Source of the DNA: Unio delphinus
Taxonomy: Eukaryota > Mollusca > Bivalvia > Unionida > Unionidae
NCBI GenBank assembly: GCA_029339505.1
Contig: JAQISU010000233.1
Coordinates: 6,535,001-6,599,000 of the forward strand
DNA: 64,000 nucleotides
Reading direction: 5' to 3'
Below, piece after piece: positions 1 to 12,880 of this stretch. A program made the translations under genes and the position numbers. Under the pieces are notes generated by a model. That model was not told the DNA's origin. It searched no databases and worked only from the letters and a program-made list of their open reading frames with translations. Within the stretch, counting starts at the first letter, position 1, and the number at the start of each line of letters is the position of its first letter.

Positions 1-1411
1 AATATAAACAGGGAGTGAAATAATTTGTGCAAAAATAGAACACTGTCTGTGTTATCATGACCGTTTGAATGAAGCAATTAGAAGTCGTATCCTATACAGT
101 GTCATCTGGTCCGAAAGATAACCGGGTTGGCCTGAAGATGCGTTTGATATATGTGATTGGGTGAAACTCAAACATAAATTCAGACTTGATTGATCCGTGT
201 CCTGGAACGATAACTTAAATACGTTAACTATTAATAAAACGGCAGTTAGTGTTTTTCATATACAGGATGAGGTTTTGATGGGTTAAGCAGCTGTTTTTCT
301 TCAGAATATGGTTGAAAAAATAATAGAACGAGGCATTGTGAAATATATCATAGGAAATTCCAAAGGTAATTTTGAATTTATGGGATCATAATTCAGTATT
401 TGAGTAATGAATACATCTGACAAATTTGATTGCTTTTTAATGAGATAGCTTATGCCATTACACATTTACAAAAAAGTTCGATATGATAAACCAACCAGTC
501 AACTGCATGAGTAATATTTCTCGTAAAATGTCGCATGACTCTCCTCCCCAGCCAAGTTTCCGATGTATTAACCATATTTACACCTTGGTAGATCGTTCAG
601 ATATTTCAGTTAATCAGGTCTGTGAATTTCATATGATGTTTCGGCAAGTCACCGCAACCTGTCAAAATAAAAAGTTGTTCAAATATTGACAATGTTCCTA
701 CAAGATGGAGGCAAGTGGAACTAACAACTATAATGGAGTCACAAATAAGCAATTTTCCACTGTCGGACCGTGTTTATACAAACTCACCCTTTCCCTCAAG
801 TACACACGTATTGGTTCCTATATGGTATAGTCATACTTTTGATGTTAAACTTACAAAGTTTCCTTTTTGAAGTCAACTGCCTCTCCCATTTTTAGCCGAC
901 GTAAACGCATCGCTGTTGCACACTATTGGTTAGGTGACATTCTATAATTAAGGGAAACAACTCTTAAAATGCAATAGATGTCACTATGACATAACATTGC
1001 AATATCTGATCGATCTGCTAATGTGTAGATAGGGTTAATACATCTGAACCTTGGCCAGCAAAGATGCTCCTCCACTTTATTAGCACGACATATAATATGC
1101 CTCGCAGCGGACCCGTCTCTGGACTGCTTCAGATGGCCATACACCACCATTAATTTTACTATATGTTCTCTACATATATTTCTCAGCACTGACCTTTCCA
1201 CAGTTTGACAATCAATACAAATCATATGTTAATCTAAAATACCTCCAAAGATGACTTCACGGTGAAATTCTTGTCAAGGGTTGATCGGCATATTTTTGAG
1301 TGGCTGCACTGTAAACAGAGCAGCATGTAAACAGAACACAGATTTCACTTCCGGATCATCACCAAGGCCTTATTACTCCATGTGCACTGTCGCCAAATTA
1401 CACACTGACAA

Positions 1412-1413
<2 letters not shown>
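1..1413. other. Unassigned AT-rich DNA with weak decayed-coding traces
   Basis: No intact gene is seen. One frame on the plus strand from about 52 to 390 reads as protein-like sequence with three stops (for example WPEDAFDICDWVKLKHK), which could be a decayed transposon gene. Segments at about 525-605 (+) and 1005-1110 (-) are diverged inverted copies: both translate to a string close to RCIN-IYTL-DRSDI. Confidence 0.4.

Positions 1414-1452
<39 letters not shown>
1414..1452. repeat. (CT)n microsatellite
   Basis: Uninterrupted CT dinucleotides over about 39 bp. Confidence 0.95.
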
Positions 1453-1454
<2 letters not shown>

Positions 1455-1639
1455 TCATATTCTCAAGAATAAACAATTACCTTTAAATCCCTACCAAATA
1501 TGCATCAATATAACTCTTCTATCACCACCAAAATGAGAGAGGAAAAAATGTTCTAAAAATAGACTGGAACTACATTCGTGGGTACTGAACTGGAAGTATT
1601 AATTGTGATGCGATTCCAGTTAGGCCCACGTAATTATGG

Positions 1640-1990
1640 CGGCCGTCATCTCTTACTCAACAGACCTGCAGTTTGTTGGAGGTTGTCTTAGTCACACTTG
1701 GTCTGCTGACCTTTCTCTTGCATTGAGGTTTCTATTCCAGGGCCTGCTTAGTTATGTTGTTTGACAGCTTTCTCACTGTATGCCCGATCCAGTCACAATT
1801 CCTTCTGGAGATTTCTTGGCGGATAGTTATCTGGCCGTTGTTTTGCCATAATTCAGTGTTATGGGTCATCTCTGGACATTGGATGTTGAAGAGGCAGTAG
1901 GTGCAGCTGTTCACAAAGGACTGCAGTTGTTGGAGGTTGTCTAACTTACACTCCATCCAAGCCGTAGATAGATGGAGCCTGTTCTTTGTT
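1640..1990 (-). pseudogene. Decayed LINE ORF, C-terminal end
   Basis: The minus strand translates to the tail typical of RTE-like LINE polyproteins: an LQ-LQSFVNSC stretch, then NTELW, then the conserved RRNCDWIGHTVRK block and NNITKQALE. Only this end is readable; upstream (above about 1960) the frame is lost. A short piece, CTGCAG-TTGTTGGAGGTTGTCT, occurs twice (about 1668 and 1921), so the fragment is partly duplicated. It is a dead relic with no sign of function. Confidence 0.7.
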
Positions 1991-2268
1991 TATATGCATG
2001 ACGAGCTCCGTGCTTCTCCCAAAGAGTTAAATGTTAAGCCTGCATGATATCAAATGTTCTTTTTAGCTGGTCAAATGAAGTCGTAATGACAACATAGATG
2101 AAGCTGTTGTCTCAGCTTAGACGGTATGGGGAATATTGGAGATAACCCAAAGCTGTAGAGCGTAGCTCCCTGAACAACACCTCATCCTTCTCAACTGTTG
2201 AGAACATTGAAAGCACACAATTATTTTATTAAAAGCAGACGTTCAAATAAAGTTACATTTTGTGCAAA

Positions 2269-2273
<5 letters not shown>

Positions 2274-2324
<51 letters not shown>
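2274..2324. repeat. (AT)n microsatellite
   Basis: About 50 bp of alternating AT. Confidence 0.95.
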
Positions 2325-2326
<2 letters not shown>

Positions 2327-2807
2327 ACTTTCTGTATATGTAATAATACAATACTCTGTCAAAATTAACTCTGAAAGTTGATATTATATTCATTTCCAAC
2401 CTTTGCTCTTTTCTCGTTACATATTTTATGAGTAGTGATTGCCTCCCATACACTATCGTTCCGGAAGTTACCTTTCTACTGTTTTATGGAATATGTCACG
2501 GAATTGTATACACCCTTTTATTTATTAAATACATGTACTTGAGTTTCCCGAGTGTGAATAATGTATATTGTGTTTCATTTTAAAATATATATCAGCGTAG
2601 GTAGAGCTCTTTACATTACGGATGGTCTTCTCAGTCAGCGGTCTGATATAAGGACTCGCATTGCTTCAACTGTAGAGGTATGCAAGTTTAATAATTTCTT
2701 GTATATAAAATATGACTAATGTACTACCATGTCTATTTGTGCATGTTTGCTATGTAGTTTTAGTTTACGCAGAATAGTGCACATATTTATATTCATATTT
2801 GCGGCTT

Positions 2808-3062
2808 AGTTGTTGTTGTTGTAGGGTTTTAACGCCATTTGTCAGCACACGATAGGCTATACATGGCGGCCAGTATTATTGGTGGAGGAAGAAACCGGAA
2901 AAACCCCCAGAAAGAACCACCGATCCACAAGAAGCTACTGGCAAGCGTTCTCACTTAATTATATTAGCCGAATCTGAGACTCGAACCCACGCAGACAGAG
3001 GTAAGATGGCAGTGATCCGTAACGGAGAGCGCTTTAGACCACTTTGCTAATCGGGGCCCCTA
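2808..3062 (-). mobile_element. tRNA-derived SINE, copy 1 of family A
   Basis: Read on the minus strand, it starts with a tRNA-like head holding an A box (TAGCAAAGTGG, about 3039-3049) and a B box (GGTTCGAGTCT, about 2977-2987), then a body, and ends in an ACAACA-type tail. Related copies lie at 21,926-22,170 and 44,398-44,620 with the same body (for example GGTGGAGGAAGAA on the plus strand). Such elements are transcribed by RNA polymerase III and moved by a partner LINE. It is not a functional tRNA gene: the cloverleaf is not preserved. Confidence 0.8.
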
Positions 3063-4045
3063 TTTGCGACTTAGCCAGGGATTTATATTAGTAAAATAAA
3101 CCTACATTTTAAAAGAAATGTTTAGCAGAGTAGGATTCTTATCGAACAGGGTTATTATGTGTTATGTGTTCATGCCTATGTCATGTATAGTACACGATAT
3201 TGATATATTTACAGCTGTCCGGAGTGTCCAGAGAGTGTAGAGCTGTGTAGAACTGTCCGGAGTGTGTAGAGCTGTGTTGTGTAAAGCGGTCCGGAGTGTG
3301 TTGAGCAATGCAGAGCTGTGTAGAGCAGTCCATAGTATAAGGAGCGTCCACAGGATTTGGAGTATCATGGGGTTCTAGTGTGATCAGAGCGATCCGAGCA
3401 TTCAAAGTTATCAGAGTGCTCAGGGTCGACGTGGTGCAAGCTGTAAAGCCAACCACATAAATTAACCATATCAGCTGTGAAGCTGAAATGTAGCAGCCGT
3501 GGAGCTAAATATAGTGTGCTCATTACGGAGTGTATCTCCTTACATATAATCTTTAAACCGCGGGCTACTTTTGAGGTTCGTAAAACCCATTGAATCTTTC
3601 GGGACTGTAAAGATGAGTTGTATATCTGTCCCTTTCTGTTTGGATAACTTCACTATCTCATTGATTTCATTTTACTACACGAGTACAATTCTACATTGTT
3701 TGTTAGCTGAGTAATCTATATCCATCTTCTTGTTGAGAAATCACTGTGAATTATTCACCGTTGTCTTTATATTTTGTAAAGATATTTATTTGTATTTTTC
3801 ATTATTATATGTGTGCTTTCTTATGTTAATTAATCCAATATTTGTATAATATATACACGCACGTGTTCATAATTATTTGCTCATTCAAGTCATTCATTAT
3901 TAAACATTGTATTTACATCATCGTCAAAAGTGTTCTGTTGTGAATTTGGAAATCCCACTCGGTTATTTGTTTACAGTGCAAATAAATGCGAGACACATTT
4001 CCTTGTGATAAACTGTTATCATGATGTGTACACAGCTATTTCCTT
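3063..4045. other. Unassigned, with GTGTAGAGCTG-type short repeats
   Basis: From 3215 to 3340 an irregular repeat of the type TCCGGAGTGTGTAGAGCTGTG recurs about five times. The rest, to 4045, shows no recognisable gene. Confidence 0.5.
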
Positions 4046-4593
4046 GTGTTACTACAGTTTCATCCGTTTATTTTAAATCAAGGAACTAATTGCTGTAACT
4101 ATGATAACATTGTTCTAAAATTTTGGGACAAGTTCAAAGAAGGACTGGTGGGTTTTTACCAGTTTTTGCCCAAGGAAGAGTTTCCTAATGTCAAAACTTT
4201 TGCATCAAGGTACCTTTCAATCTTTGGAACAACATATCTGTGTGAACAAACATTTTCAAGAATGAAATACGTGAAGAACAATTTGAGAACAAACTTGTCC
4301 GATGATAATCTCAGGTCACTGTTGATGTTAGGGACATCAAATCTAAAGCCAGAAATGTCTGCTATTTTGGCATCCAGGAAACAATTTCACCATTCCCACT
4401 AATACAGGTGTTCATTTGAAGTGTATCAATGTGTTATTAAATAATAACTGAATAAAATAATATTAAATAAATAATTAAAAACAACATCCATGTTTTGATT
4501 CTTTTTTATTTGGACTTCGAGTGTGTAGTCGGCCCCCGAACTGCTGTTTGATAGTTAATGCGGCCCTCGGGCTGAAAAGTTTGGAGACCCCTG
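4046..4593 (+). mobile_element. hAT (Charlie/ZBED-like) transposon remnant, 3' end
   Basis: A plus-strand reading frame (about 4046-4402) encodes the C-terminal dimerisation region of a hAT transposase: FASRYLSIFGTTYLCEQTFS followed by MKYVKN and LSDDNLRSLL are family hallmarks. The sequence then runs to a right terminal inverted repeat, AAAAGTTTGGAGACCCCTG (4575-4593), the classic Charlie-type hAT end. TTCTAAAT directly after it fits a hAT 8-bp target duplication, but no matching left end was found, so the 5' part, including the catalytic domain, is missing. Confidence 0.85.
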
Positions 4594-4689
4594 TTCTAAA
4601 TCAATAATAAAAAAACAAAACAAATATGTACATTTCTTTCATTTCTTCTCTGTAGCACACACTAGATCTTTAAAACAAACAGTGAAGGT

Positions 4690-5300
4690 TGTTTCTTACA
4701 AAAATGTCATATAAATAATGAAGGATATATCTTAAAAGAATGCCAAAAGAACAGTGAATGATGTATCTTACAATAATGTCAAATAAATAGCAAAGATGTG
4801 TCTTACAATAATGTCAAAAACAGCGAATGACGTATCTTGCAATTATGCACAATAAATAATAAAGGATGTATCTTATAATAATGTCAAATAAATAGTAAAG
4901 ATGTATCTTATAATAATGTCAAATACATAGTGCAGGATTCATCTTACAATAGTATCAAATAAATAATGAATGATATATCTTACAAGAATGTCAAAAGAAC
5001 AGTGAATGATGTATCTTATAATGATGTTAAATAAATAGCGAAGATGTATCGCACAATTATGTATGATGTATCTTATAATAATGTCAACAAATGATGAAGG
5101 ATATAACTTACAATAATATCAAATACTCTGTGAATGATGTATCTTACAATAATGTCAAATAAATAGTGAAGGATATAGCTTAAAAAAAGTCAAATAAATA
5201 GAGGAGGATTTATCTTACAAAAAAATGTAAAAAAGACACAGTGAAAGATGTATCTTACATTAATGTCAAATAAACAGTAAAGAATGTATCTTGCAATAAT
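4690..5300. repeat. Degenerate minisatellite, about 40-50 bp unit
   Basis: About fourteen loose copies of a unit containing ATGTATCTTACAATAATGTC and AAATAAATAGTGAA. The units vary in length and sequence, so the array is old. Confidence 0.85.
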
Positions 5301-5429
5301 GTTACTTTGGGGGGGGGGCTTAACTTTGCTTAGGTTTTATTTGTTACTTATTTTAAGTAAAAATGACCATCAGTGTAGACATTTGTATCTGTTGATCACT
5401 ATTTACGTGATGGCGTGACTCCCACTGTT

Positions 5430-6110
5430 ACACCTGTCTCTTCTAAATATGGTAGTTAAATAAATGTATCATCTTCTGTCTCTCACCCCCTCTCTCTCTT
5501 CTAAATCTGGTAGCTAAATAAATTTAGTATCTTGTGTCTCTCACAGCTATCTCTTCTAGATCTAGTAGTTAAACAAATTTATCATCTCCTTTTTCTCACA
5601 CCTATCTCCTAAATTTGGTAAATAAATTTAGCATCTTGTGTCTCTCACAGCTATCTCTTCTAGATCTAGTAGTTAAACAAATTTATCATCTCCTTTTTCT
5701 CATACCTATCTCCTAAATTTGGTAAATAAATTTACCATCTTGTGTCTCTCACACCTATCTCTTCTAGATCTGGTAGTTAAACAAATTTATCATCTTCTGT
5801 CTCTCACACCTATCTCCTCAATCTGGTAGCTAAATAAATTAAACATCTTGAGTCTGTCACCCCCATCTCCTAAATCTGGTAGTTAAATAAATGTACCATC
5901 TTGTGTCTCTCATATCTATCTGTTCTAAATCTGGTAGTTAAAAAGATACAATCTTGTGTCTCTCAAATCTATCGCTTCTAAATCTGGTAGTTAAATAATG
6001 TTATCATCTCGTGTCTCTCACATCTACCTCTTCTGAATGTGGTAGCTAAATATATTTACCATCTTGTGTCTCGCACACATGTCTCTTCTAAATCTGGGCT
6101 CAAAATAAAT
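5430..6110. repeat. Degenerate minisatellite, about 50-60 bp unit
   Basis: Roughly twelve copies of a unit with TCTCTCACACCTATCTCTTC, then AAATCTGGTAGTTAAATAAA and a TTTACCATCTTGTG end. Two blocks (about 5520-5610 and 5630-5720) are nearly identical, showing a recent local duplication. Confidence 0.85.
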
Positions 6111-7254
6111 TTACCAGTGTCATATTTGTCTCTTTCTATCTTTACTTTTTTCAAAGCGCTCTTCAAGAAACACACACAAGAAAGACTGATAGGGTTATCG
6201 GACCAAAGTGTACGCAGATTAGGAAGTGACTGCTGTTGGGTGGGGGTGGGTAGGGGAGATATGAAGGCATGTTAACGGTTTAAACAAATGCTAAAATAAT
6301 GTGAGATGTAACTGGAAAATAAATTTAAAGTTCAGTATATTGCTCGCTTATATGTCAAGTCAAACTGCAGACAACAAACATCCCGATCTTTCGTAGTATA
6401 ATGTGCCCGCACATCAGGGTCTATACTGGTTTTTCTACTGATTACCCCTATCAACCTGCATAAACCCATATCGGTCGCTGCAACATGCGACGGCAGATCT
6501 ATGTCTGCGCAGTTTCTAGTAGTACTCTTATCAACATGTATATGGAATAAGTATTAATTAATAATACCCCAGCAAAAAAAAAAAAGAGAAAAGTACTTCC
6601 TGAATAGTTTTGCAGTAAGTAGTGTTGGAGATACCTGAAAGGTTTCGCCCTTCTGAAGTACGTCCTGTCTATTCAGCCAAACTGTCAATATGATAAGTTG
6701 TTGACAAAGCGAATAGTTGAGCTTATGATGCCATTTGAATAGTGCCTTCACCTATACTGTTAAATGTCTGATGTTCCACTAGATCGGCTGCATTTTCCTT
6801 TGGGGTGCAATAATGAATTCGAATCAAAGAGTTTAAATCGGCTGCTGACATATGTAAAGACAAAATAACAATTCAGTTTAGGAAAAGATACGCTCCTAAT
6901 AGGGATAATGAGTACAGCATACAGCCAGCAAATCGAAATTATTTCGGATCCGGTAAAATACTTTTCCCGCCTAACGTGAAAATTGTTTCGGAGATACATT
7001 AGCTTTTCAAAGCGCGTGTTTGTTAAAATCAATGTAGCTCGAAATGACGAAATGGGATAGAATTTGGAGGCATTTGTCAAGAATACCCTCAATGAAAATA
7101 CAGAGCATGATTTTTGAATACCTACACCACTCATGGCTAAAGTGAGAAGTAGCCATGAGGAGGCACATGATAAGAACACCAGTGATCTGCCCTCTATGCA
7201 AAAAAAAAAAACAACCACCTTTTACTAAATACCATACGACACAATGCGATGGGA

Positions 7255-7256
<2 letters not shown>
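6111..7256. other. Unassigned, no gene seen
   Basis: Several short open frames occur but none has recognisable protein features. Confidence 0.5.

Positions 7257-7328
<72 letters not shown>
7257..7328. repeat. (GA)n microsatellite
   Basis: About 72 bp of pure GA. It creates spurious RERERE and LSLSLS open frames. Confidence 0.95.
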
Positions 7329-7331
<3 letters not shown>

Positions 7332-9394
7332 AAACTGATACAGGAAATCTACAAAGCTGAGAAAAAATACGACAGACGACAAATACTCTTCCTTGACGGA
7401 AATTTTGACAAAACTCTAATACGACAGATAACAGACTATATAACAAAGACAATGTTAGCATGCGGGCAGGTGATCACAATAAAGAAATAAGCACAATTTA
7501 TGTAGGGATCTTTTCTCCTCTTCTTATATTCATGACTCTAACCTAACAACAACACATTTTAAGGGATACAGGGGAACCGGGACCCTCAATGGGGAAAGTA
7601 CATGATGAGGACGTTATAGGGCGACGTCACATGGCGGTACGCGAAGTGGACAGGTCTATGGAAGAGTTGGGAAAAGGCCCCACTAAGGAAAGTTATATAA
7701 ATAAACGCGTGCACGCAAGGCATGCAGTAACGGAACGAAATCATGTAATCAATAATCTGGACACATAATATCGTTACTGTATCACAAGGAACAATAAGTT
7801 AATCGCAATATTCGATTTACAAACCCATCCATGAAATGTATTAGCCAGTGTTCTATATACCGCCCAGAATAACATATAGATGAAGTATATTTTGCTGGTA
7901 TTCATCCACAGCAACATATATACAATTCTGTACTCGCTTATAAGACGAGTTCAAGTGCCGAGACCAAGATCTGCCGTATCATATTGATCCGGCAGACGTG
8001 GCCCTGTGCAGTTTGTTAGGAGTAATCGGTAGCACAAATAACATAGACCTGATATGCAGACTCATTATGCTATGGTAGATCTGGATCTTTGTTGTTTAAA
8101 GTTTGACTCGACTAATAAATGAGTGTCGACGGTGAATGTTATGTGATGAGCTAAAGAGCAGATAAATATCATACCTTTTCTATCGCCCATTTTATACAGA
8201 AACAGATTTATGATACTGTCCATTTTATATAGGTTTTAGAAACCTATTTGTTTTTATACAAATTCCATTTTATACAGAAACATATTTATACTACTGTCCA
8301 TTTTATACAGGTCGTAGAAACAGATTTATAAGTGTGAAATTTGCAAGAAATACCCCATTGTCAGGAAATCTTGAATTGTTTGATAACATCCAAGAAATCA
8401 TTCTTTAATATTTAGATTTGAAAAATATATATTCTAATGATTCCATATAAAATAGCAAAATGAGAACGTAACTATATTATCATCCTAACGGGGGAAAAAT
8501 TCACACCACGTGGTTCCCCCCCCCCACACACACACACATTTGCATTATGACATTCTTTTCATGACGCTCTGTTACTGTCTTGCTTCATATTTTAGTGGTG
8601 GTTGTTTTATTCTTTTTTTTCTTTTTTCACTTTCTGCACACACAAAAATCTTCAAACCTCTATTTAAAAATTGTAAATAGAAGTGTAATTGTTATTGATT
8701 AACAATAATGACGATGTTTGTATGATTTTCACCAGCACGGTCTCCATCAAAAGACATGCTGTCGTTATGTACCAGTATTATTTAACACACTTCTGGTATG
8801 TACGAAATTATTACAATTATTTGTAACAGCTGGCATATTATGTCAGCTAATATTGCTACATAACGTTTGCAGCACAATTTCAGTGCGATAAAGTAATAGA
8901 CGATTTTCAATTATGTTTGTAATGCATGATTCGGGTATTTGAAACCTAAATTTTACCTCCGCTATTTAATCGATTGTCTGCAAATTTTGATTAAAACTAC
9001 ACGTCATGTTTGCCCTCATACCAATTTCGTAATAACCCGTCAGATATTACTTATCTTTGATTGTTAAGATAAAAGTTCGCTACAAAAGACATCATTCCAT
9101 CTTTAGCTTTACTGTATCGTTATCTGTATTTCTTTCCGCAATATTTCGGTACAGATATTAAAAAATGAACAGTATAATTATGTCAAGTTCTATATGGACA
9201 TCTGTAACCTATAAAGGGCTGGTGAAATATAAATACATCCTTGTCTCTCTACCGTTGAAAAGCAGGGATGGGGGGTGGGTAAATTGCGCAATAAAATCAA
9301 ATATCACTGCTTCGCTCTGTACAATGTACAACGTGTTACTTACGGTGGCAGATTTCCTGCAATCCTACAAACACTCTAAGTGAATTTTATTATA
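7329..9394. other. Unassigned AT-rich DNA
   Basis: No gene recognised. Around 8190-8330 a short motif (CATTTTATACAG plus AAACAGATTTAT) recurs three or four times. Confidence 0.5.
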
Positions 9395-9429
9395 TTGTAT
9401 ATCAATCAATCAATCAGTCCTCTCTGCGT

Positions 9430-12011
9430 CGTCTGGTGCTTGAGGCAACAGCAAGGGAGCACTATTTCGGTCTGTCGGCAGCTATTGGTGGGGTGGTCTG
9501 CAGGATGAGGCCGCTGGTCTTAAGGTCTCTCTCCACGGTTTGTCGCCAGGTCTCTTTGGGTCTGCCACGGTTCCTTTTCCCCTGTGGGGTCCATCTCAGT
9601 GCCACCCTTGGTAGTGAGTCAGGGGGCATTCTGAAGACATGGCCGAGCCATCTCCATCACCGAGTTGCAATGATCTCAGAGATGGTGCTTGCACCCGCTC
9701 TGTGCCGAAGTTCCTCGTTTGAGATCATGTTTGGCTAGAAAATCCTCATGATGCGTCGCAGGCACTTGGTTTGGAAGACTTCGAGCTTGTGTTTAATGTT
9801 CGCAGTAGTCTTCCAACACTCTGAACCGTACGAAAAGGACGCTCAACACGTTGCTCTTGAAGATACGGATCTTCGTGTGGACGCTGAGGTTTCTTGTCCT
9901 CCAGATGGGCTTCAGCATTACGAAGGTCTGGTTGGCCTTGCTGATTCTTGTGACGACTTCCCTTATGCAATCTCCATCCATGGCGACCTTACTGCCCAGG
10001 TAAGTGAAATCATCTAGTTCTTGCAGGGGCTGGTCGTTGATGGTGATTGGGTTGCCCGCTCTAGTATTCTTCCTCAAGACCTTTGTCTTCCCTATGTTGA
10101 CTCGAAGACCTATGGTGTTTGCTGTCTGTACCAACTAGGGCATAACCGACTTTTGATCCGGAAATCGGATTCCACCGGATAGTATGAACTTCCGATTAAT
10201 CGGAGTCGGACAAGGCAGGAACGACCGACTCGGATAATAAAAATAATAAAGTTGAATTTCTATAGCACCGTGTCTAACACTGCGTGTCATTCGATAGTGC
10301 GTTAATAAAGTTAAATAAGAAGTCAGAAAAGTCCAATATGGTCAACACAACCACGCTGTGAGACAATCTATTTAAACTGGCGGGTGAAAACCGGAAATGA
10401 AGCCGGATATGGTAAAGTACTAAGTAACATGCTAGACACGGCAAAACCAGTTACCAGAAACCCGGAAACGGAGGATGAAATTTTTTAGAAAAAAATAATA
10501 CGGATTTAGCATTTCCGATTAATTGAATCGTATCCGGAATCGGAAAAATTTCATGCCCAAAATCCGGAATCGGAAATCGGTAGAAAAATGATAATCGGTT
10601 ATGCCCTAGTACCAACTGTTGTGCTTTCTGCTGAATATTTTGTGTGTCTGCTTGCCAGCAACCCGATGTCGTCGGCATAGTCCATGTCATCCAGCATTGA
10701 GGTCAACGTCCACTGTATTCTTTGTCTCATGCCCTCTGTGGTGCGGCGCATGATCCAGTCAATGGCCAGTGAGAAGAGGATCGGAGAGAGAATGCATCCT
10801 AGCTTCACTCCGGTTTCCACCTTGAATGGTTCAGTGAGTTAGTTGTTGTGGATTACTCTGCACTCAAAGTTCTTGTACAGGGACCTGATGACATTGACAA
10901 GTTTCTTGGGGATGCCATAATGTCGTTGGATCCTCCACATAGAGGCTCGGTGCAGGCTGTCGAAGGCCTTCTCAAAGTCCACAAAGACAGCATAAAGGGA
11001 TCCATTCCACTCATGCGACTGCTCAAGTATCTGCCTCAGTGTGAAGATGTGGTCGATGCAAGATTTGCCCTTCCTAAAGCCTGCCTGTTTCTGGCGTAGG
11101 ATGCAGTCCACAGCTGTTGTGATGCGTTGAAGAATGATGCGGCTAAAGATCTTACTGGAGAGGAATAGCAAGGTGATTCCACGCCAGTTATTGCAGTTTC
11201 CCAGATCTCCTTTCTTGGGAAGTTTGACTATGATTCCGGTTTTCCAGTCATTTGGTGCTTTCTCACTTTCCAATATCTTTTGGAGACTCTGGCAAAGAAG
11301 CTTCGGCGTCTCTGTGTCTTCTGCCTTCAGCATCTCGGGACACACTCCATCTTCGCCAGGTGCCTTTCCATTCTTCAGCTTGTGAATGGCTTGCTTGACC
11401 TCCTCAACAGTGATGTCGTCGCAATTAATGTCAAGGTCCTCCTCTGCTTCAGGAATGTCAGCGAGTACTGGTGGGTCTGGGCGATTCAGGATATGCTCAA
11501 AGTGTTGCTTCCATCTTTCCAGCTTCTCCTCCTCCACTGTGACATAGGTTCCAACTTCATCTCTCACTGGAAGGTTGTGGTGCTGACTATAGTCGCCCTT
11601 CAGTTTCTTTGTGTTCTGATACACTGTCTTCATGTCTTTCTGCCCTGCTGCTACCTCTGCATCCTTTGCTAGCCTCTCTGTGTATTCTCTCCTGTCTCTC
11701 CTTGCTGATTTCTTCACCTCCTTGTCTTTTCCTCCATACTCCTTCGAAATTCTCTCTTTCAGTCTTGGTGATTTTGAATCCAAAAGTCTCTTCTTAATCT
11801 GTCTTCTCTCTTCTATGCGAGTCCATGTCTCTTCTGAAATCCACTCTGTCTTCCTATTATTCCTGTAACCTAAAACTTCTTCTCCTGCTTCTTTCATTGC
11901 TCTGTTAAAATTGTCGATGGTCAGCGCTGTCTCATCTTCTAGAGCACTAAACCTATTCCTTAAGGCCAGCCTAAACTCATCATTCACTTTTGGATTTTTT
12001 AGCTTCACCAC
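9430..12011 (-). pseudogene. LINE reverse transcriptase (interrupted)
   Basis: Reverse transcriptase used for target-primed cDNA synthesis. Visible motifs are KLKNGKAPGEDGV, the LPKKGD-NNWRGI block, KQAGFRKGKSCIDHIFTLRQ, motif A FVDFEKAFDSL, GVKLGCILSPILF and motif C DYADDIGLL. The last two lie beyond an in-frame TAA at 10,839. Below the nested hAT element the frame resumes with NTIGLRVNIGKTKVL, then DDFTYLGS and, near 9650, LGHVFRMPPDSLPRVALRW-like tail sequence. The catalytic YADD is intact, but the gene is inactivated by the stop and the insertion. Confidence 0.88.
10136..10608. mobile_element. Non-autonomous hAT-type element nested in the LINE
   Basis: The ends are inverted repeats: TAGGGCATAACCGA at 10,136 and TCGGTTATGCCCTA ending at 10,608. 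The flanks are a perfect 8-bp target duplication, GTACCAAC, at 10,128-10,135 and 10,609-10,616. An 8-bp duplication with (T/C)AGGG-type ends is characteristic of hAT transposons. The 473-bp interior has no transposase and is rich in CCGA/TCGG palindromic pieces. It split the LINE reverse transcriptase between two codons of an otherwise continuous block, so it arrived after the LINE. Confidence 0.92.
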
Positions 12012-12047
12012 ATCAAAGCGTTTATTCCTGGAGACCCCTATCCTAAC

Positions 12048-12880
12048 TTACCTAAGCTTCAAAGTCACCTTGGCCACCAGAAGAAAATGGTCGCTGACAA
12101 TGTTAGCGTTCCGCATCACTCGCACATCCTGCAAAGAGTGTTTCCACCGACCGTTGATGATGATGTGGTCGATCTGGCTCTGAGTTCTGCCGTCTGGTGA
12201 CGTCCATGTAAGCTTGTGGATGTCCTTGTGCTCGAACAGAGTCCCTCCTATGACCAAATCATTCTCTTGACAGAAGTTGACCAGCCTTTCCTCGTTGTCA
12301 GTCATCATGCCTATTCCATGGCGTCCCATGGTCCTCTCTCTCTCTCTCTCTCTCTGTCTTTATTGTTGAATCCAACTCTAGCGTTGAAATCGCCAAGCAA
12401 CATCAGCACGTCATGTCGAGGGACGTCCTCTAAAACGGTTTGAAGAGCGTAGTAGAAGGTGTCTTTGTCCTCTTCTTCCGCTCCGTCTGTTGGTGCACAG
12501 GCCACTACAACTGACAGTCTGGCGTACATGGAGTTCATCCTGACGTACAAAAGGCGTTCATTTACTGGTTTCCACTGTAGGACGGTATTGGCCTTGTTCT
12601 TGCTGATAATGATGGCGACTCCCTCCCGGTGGTCATTGTCCTTCCTTCCGGACCAGATGATGACTTCTCCGGAGCTCAACTTCTGCTTGCCGGTACCAAT
12701 CCATTGAGATTCGGTTACACCCATGAGGGTCAGGTTGTAGTGATTCAACTCGCTCACTGCTTGTGCCAACCTTCTAGTCTGGTTGAGCGATCGCACGTTC
12801 CAGCATCCAACTTTAATCCATGTTTTGGCGACAGGAGTTCCGTTATCGAGGTGGGGACGTCCTTGCGGTTTTGTTCCCAA
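12048..12880 (-). pseudogene. LINE APE-type endonuclease domain (frameshifted)
   Basis: The N-terminal apurinic-like endonuclease that nicks target DNA. Motifs in order: VGCWNVRSL, VTESQW, LLGDFNARVG, then after a frame change IGGTLF-HKDIHKLTW, SPDGRTQSQIDHI and VSDHFLL. The frame change falls exactly at a (GA)n tract (about 12,334-12,355), which replaces part of the linker with a DRERERERG run, so microsatellite growth inside the coding region is the likely cause. A TAA at 12,048 separates it from the reverse transcriptase in the same frame. Confidence 0.88.

Noticed and set aside
7155..7490. Frames rich in RERERE or LSLSLS (also at 17.5, 26.9 and 37.6 kb)
   Set aside because: Translations of GA/CT microsatellites.
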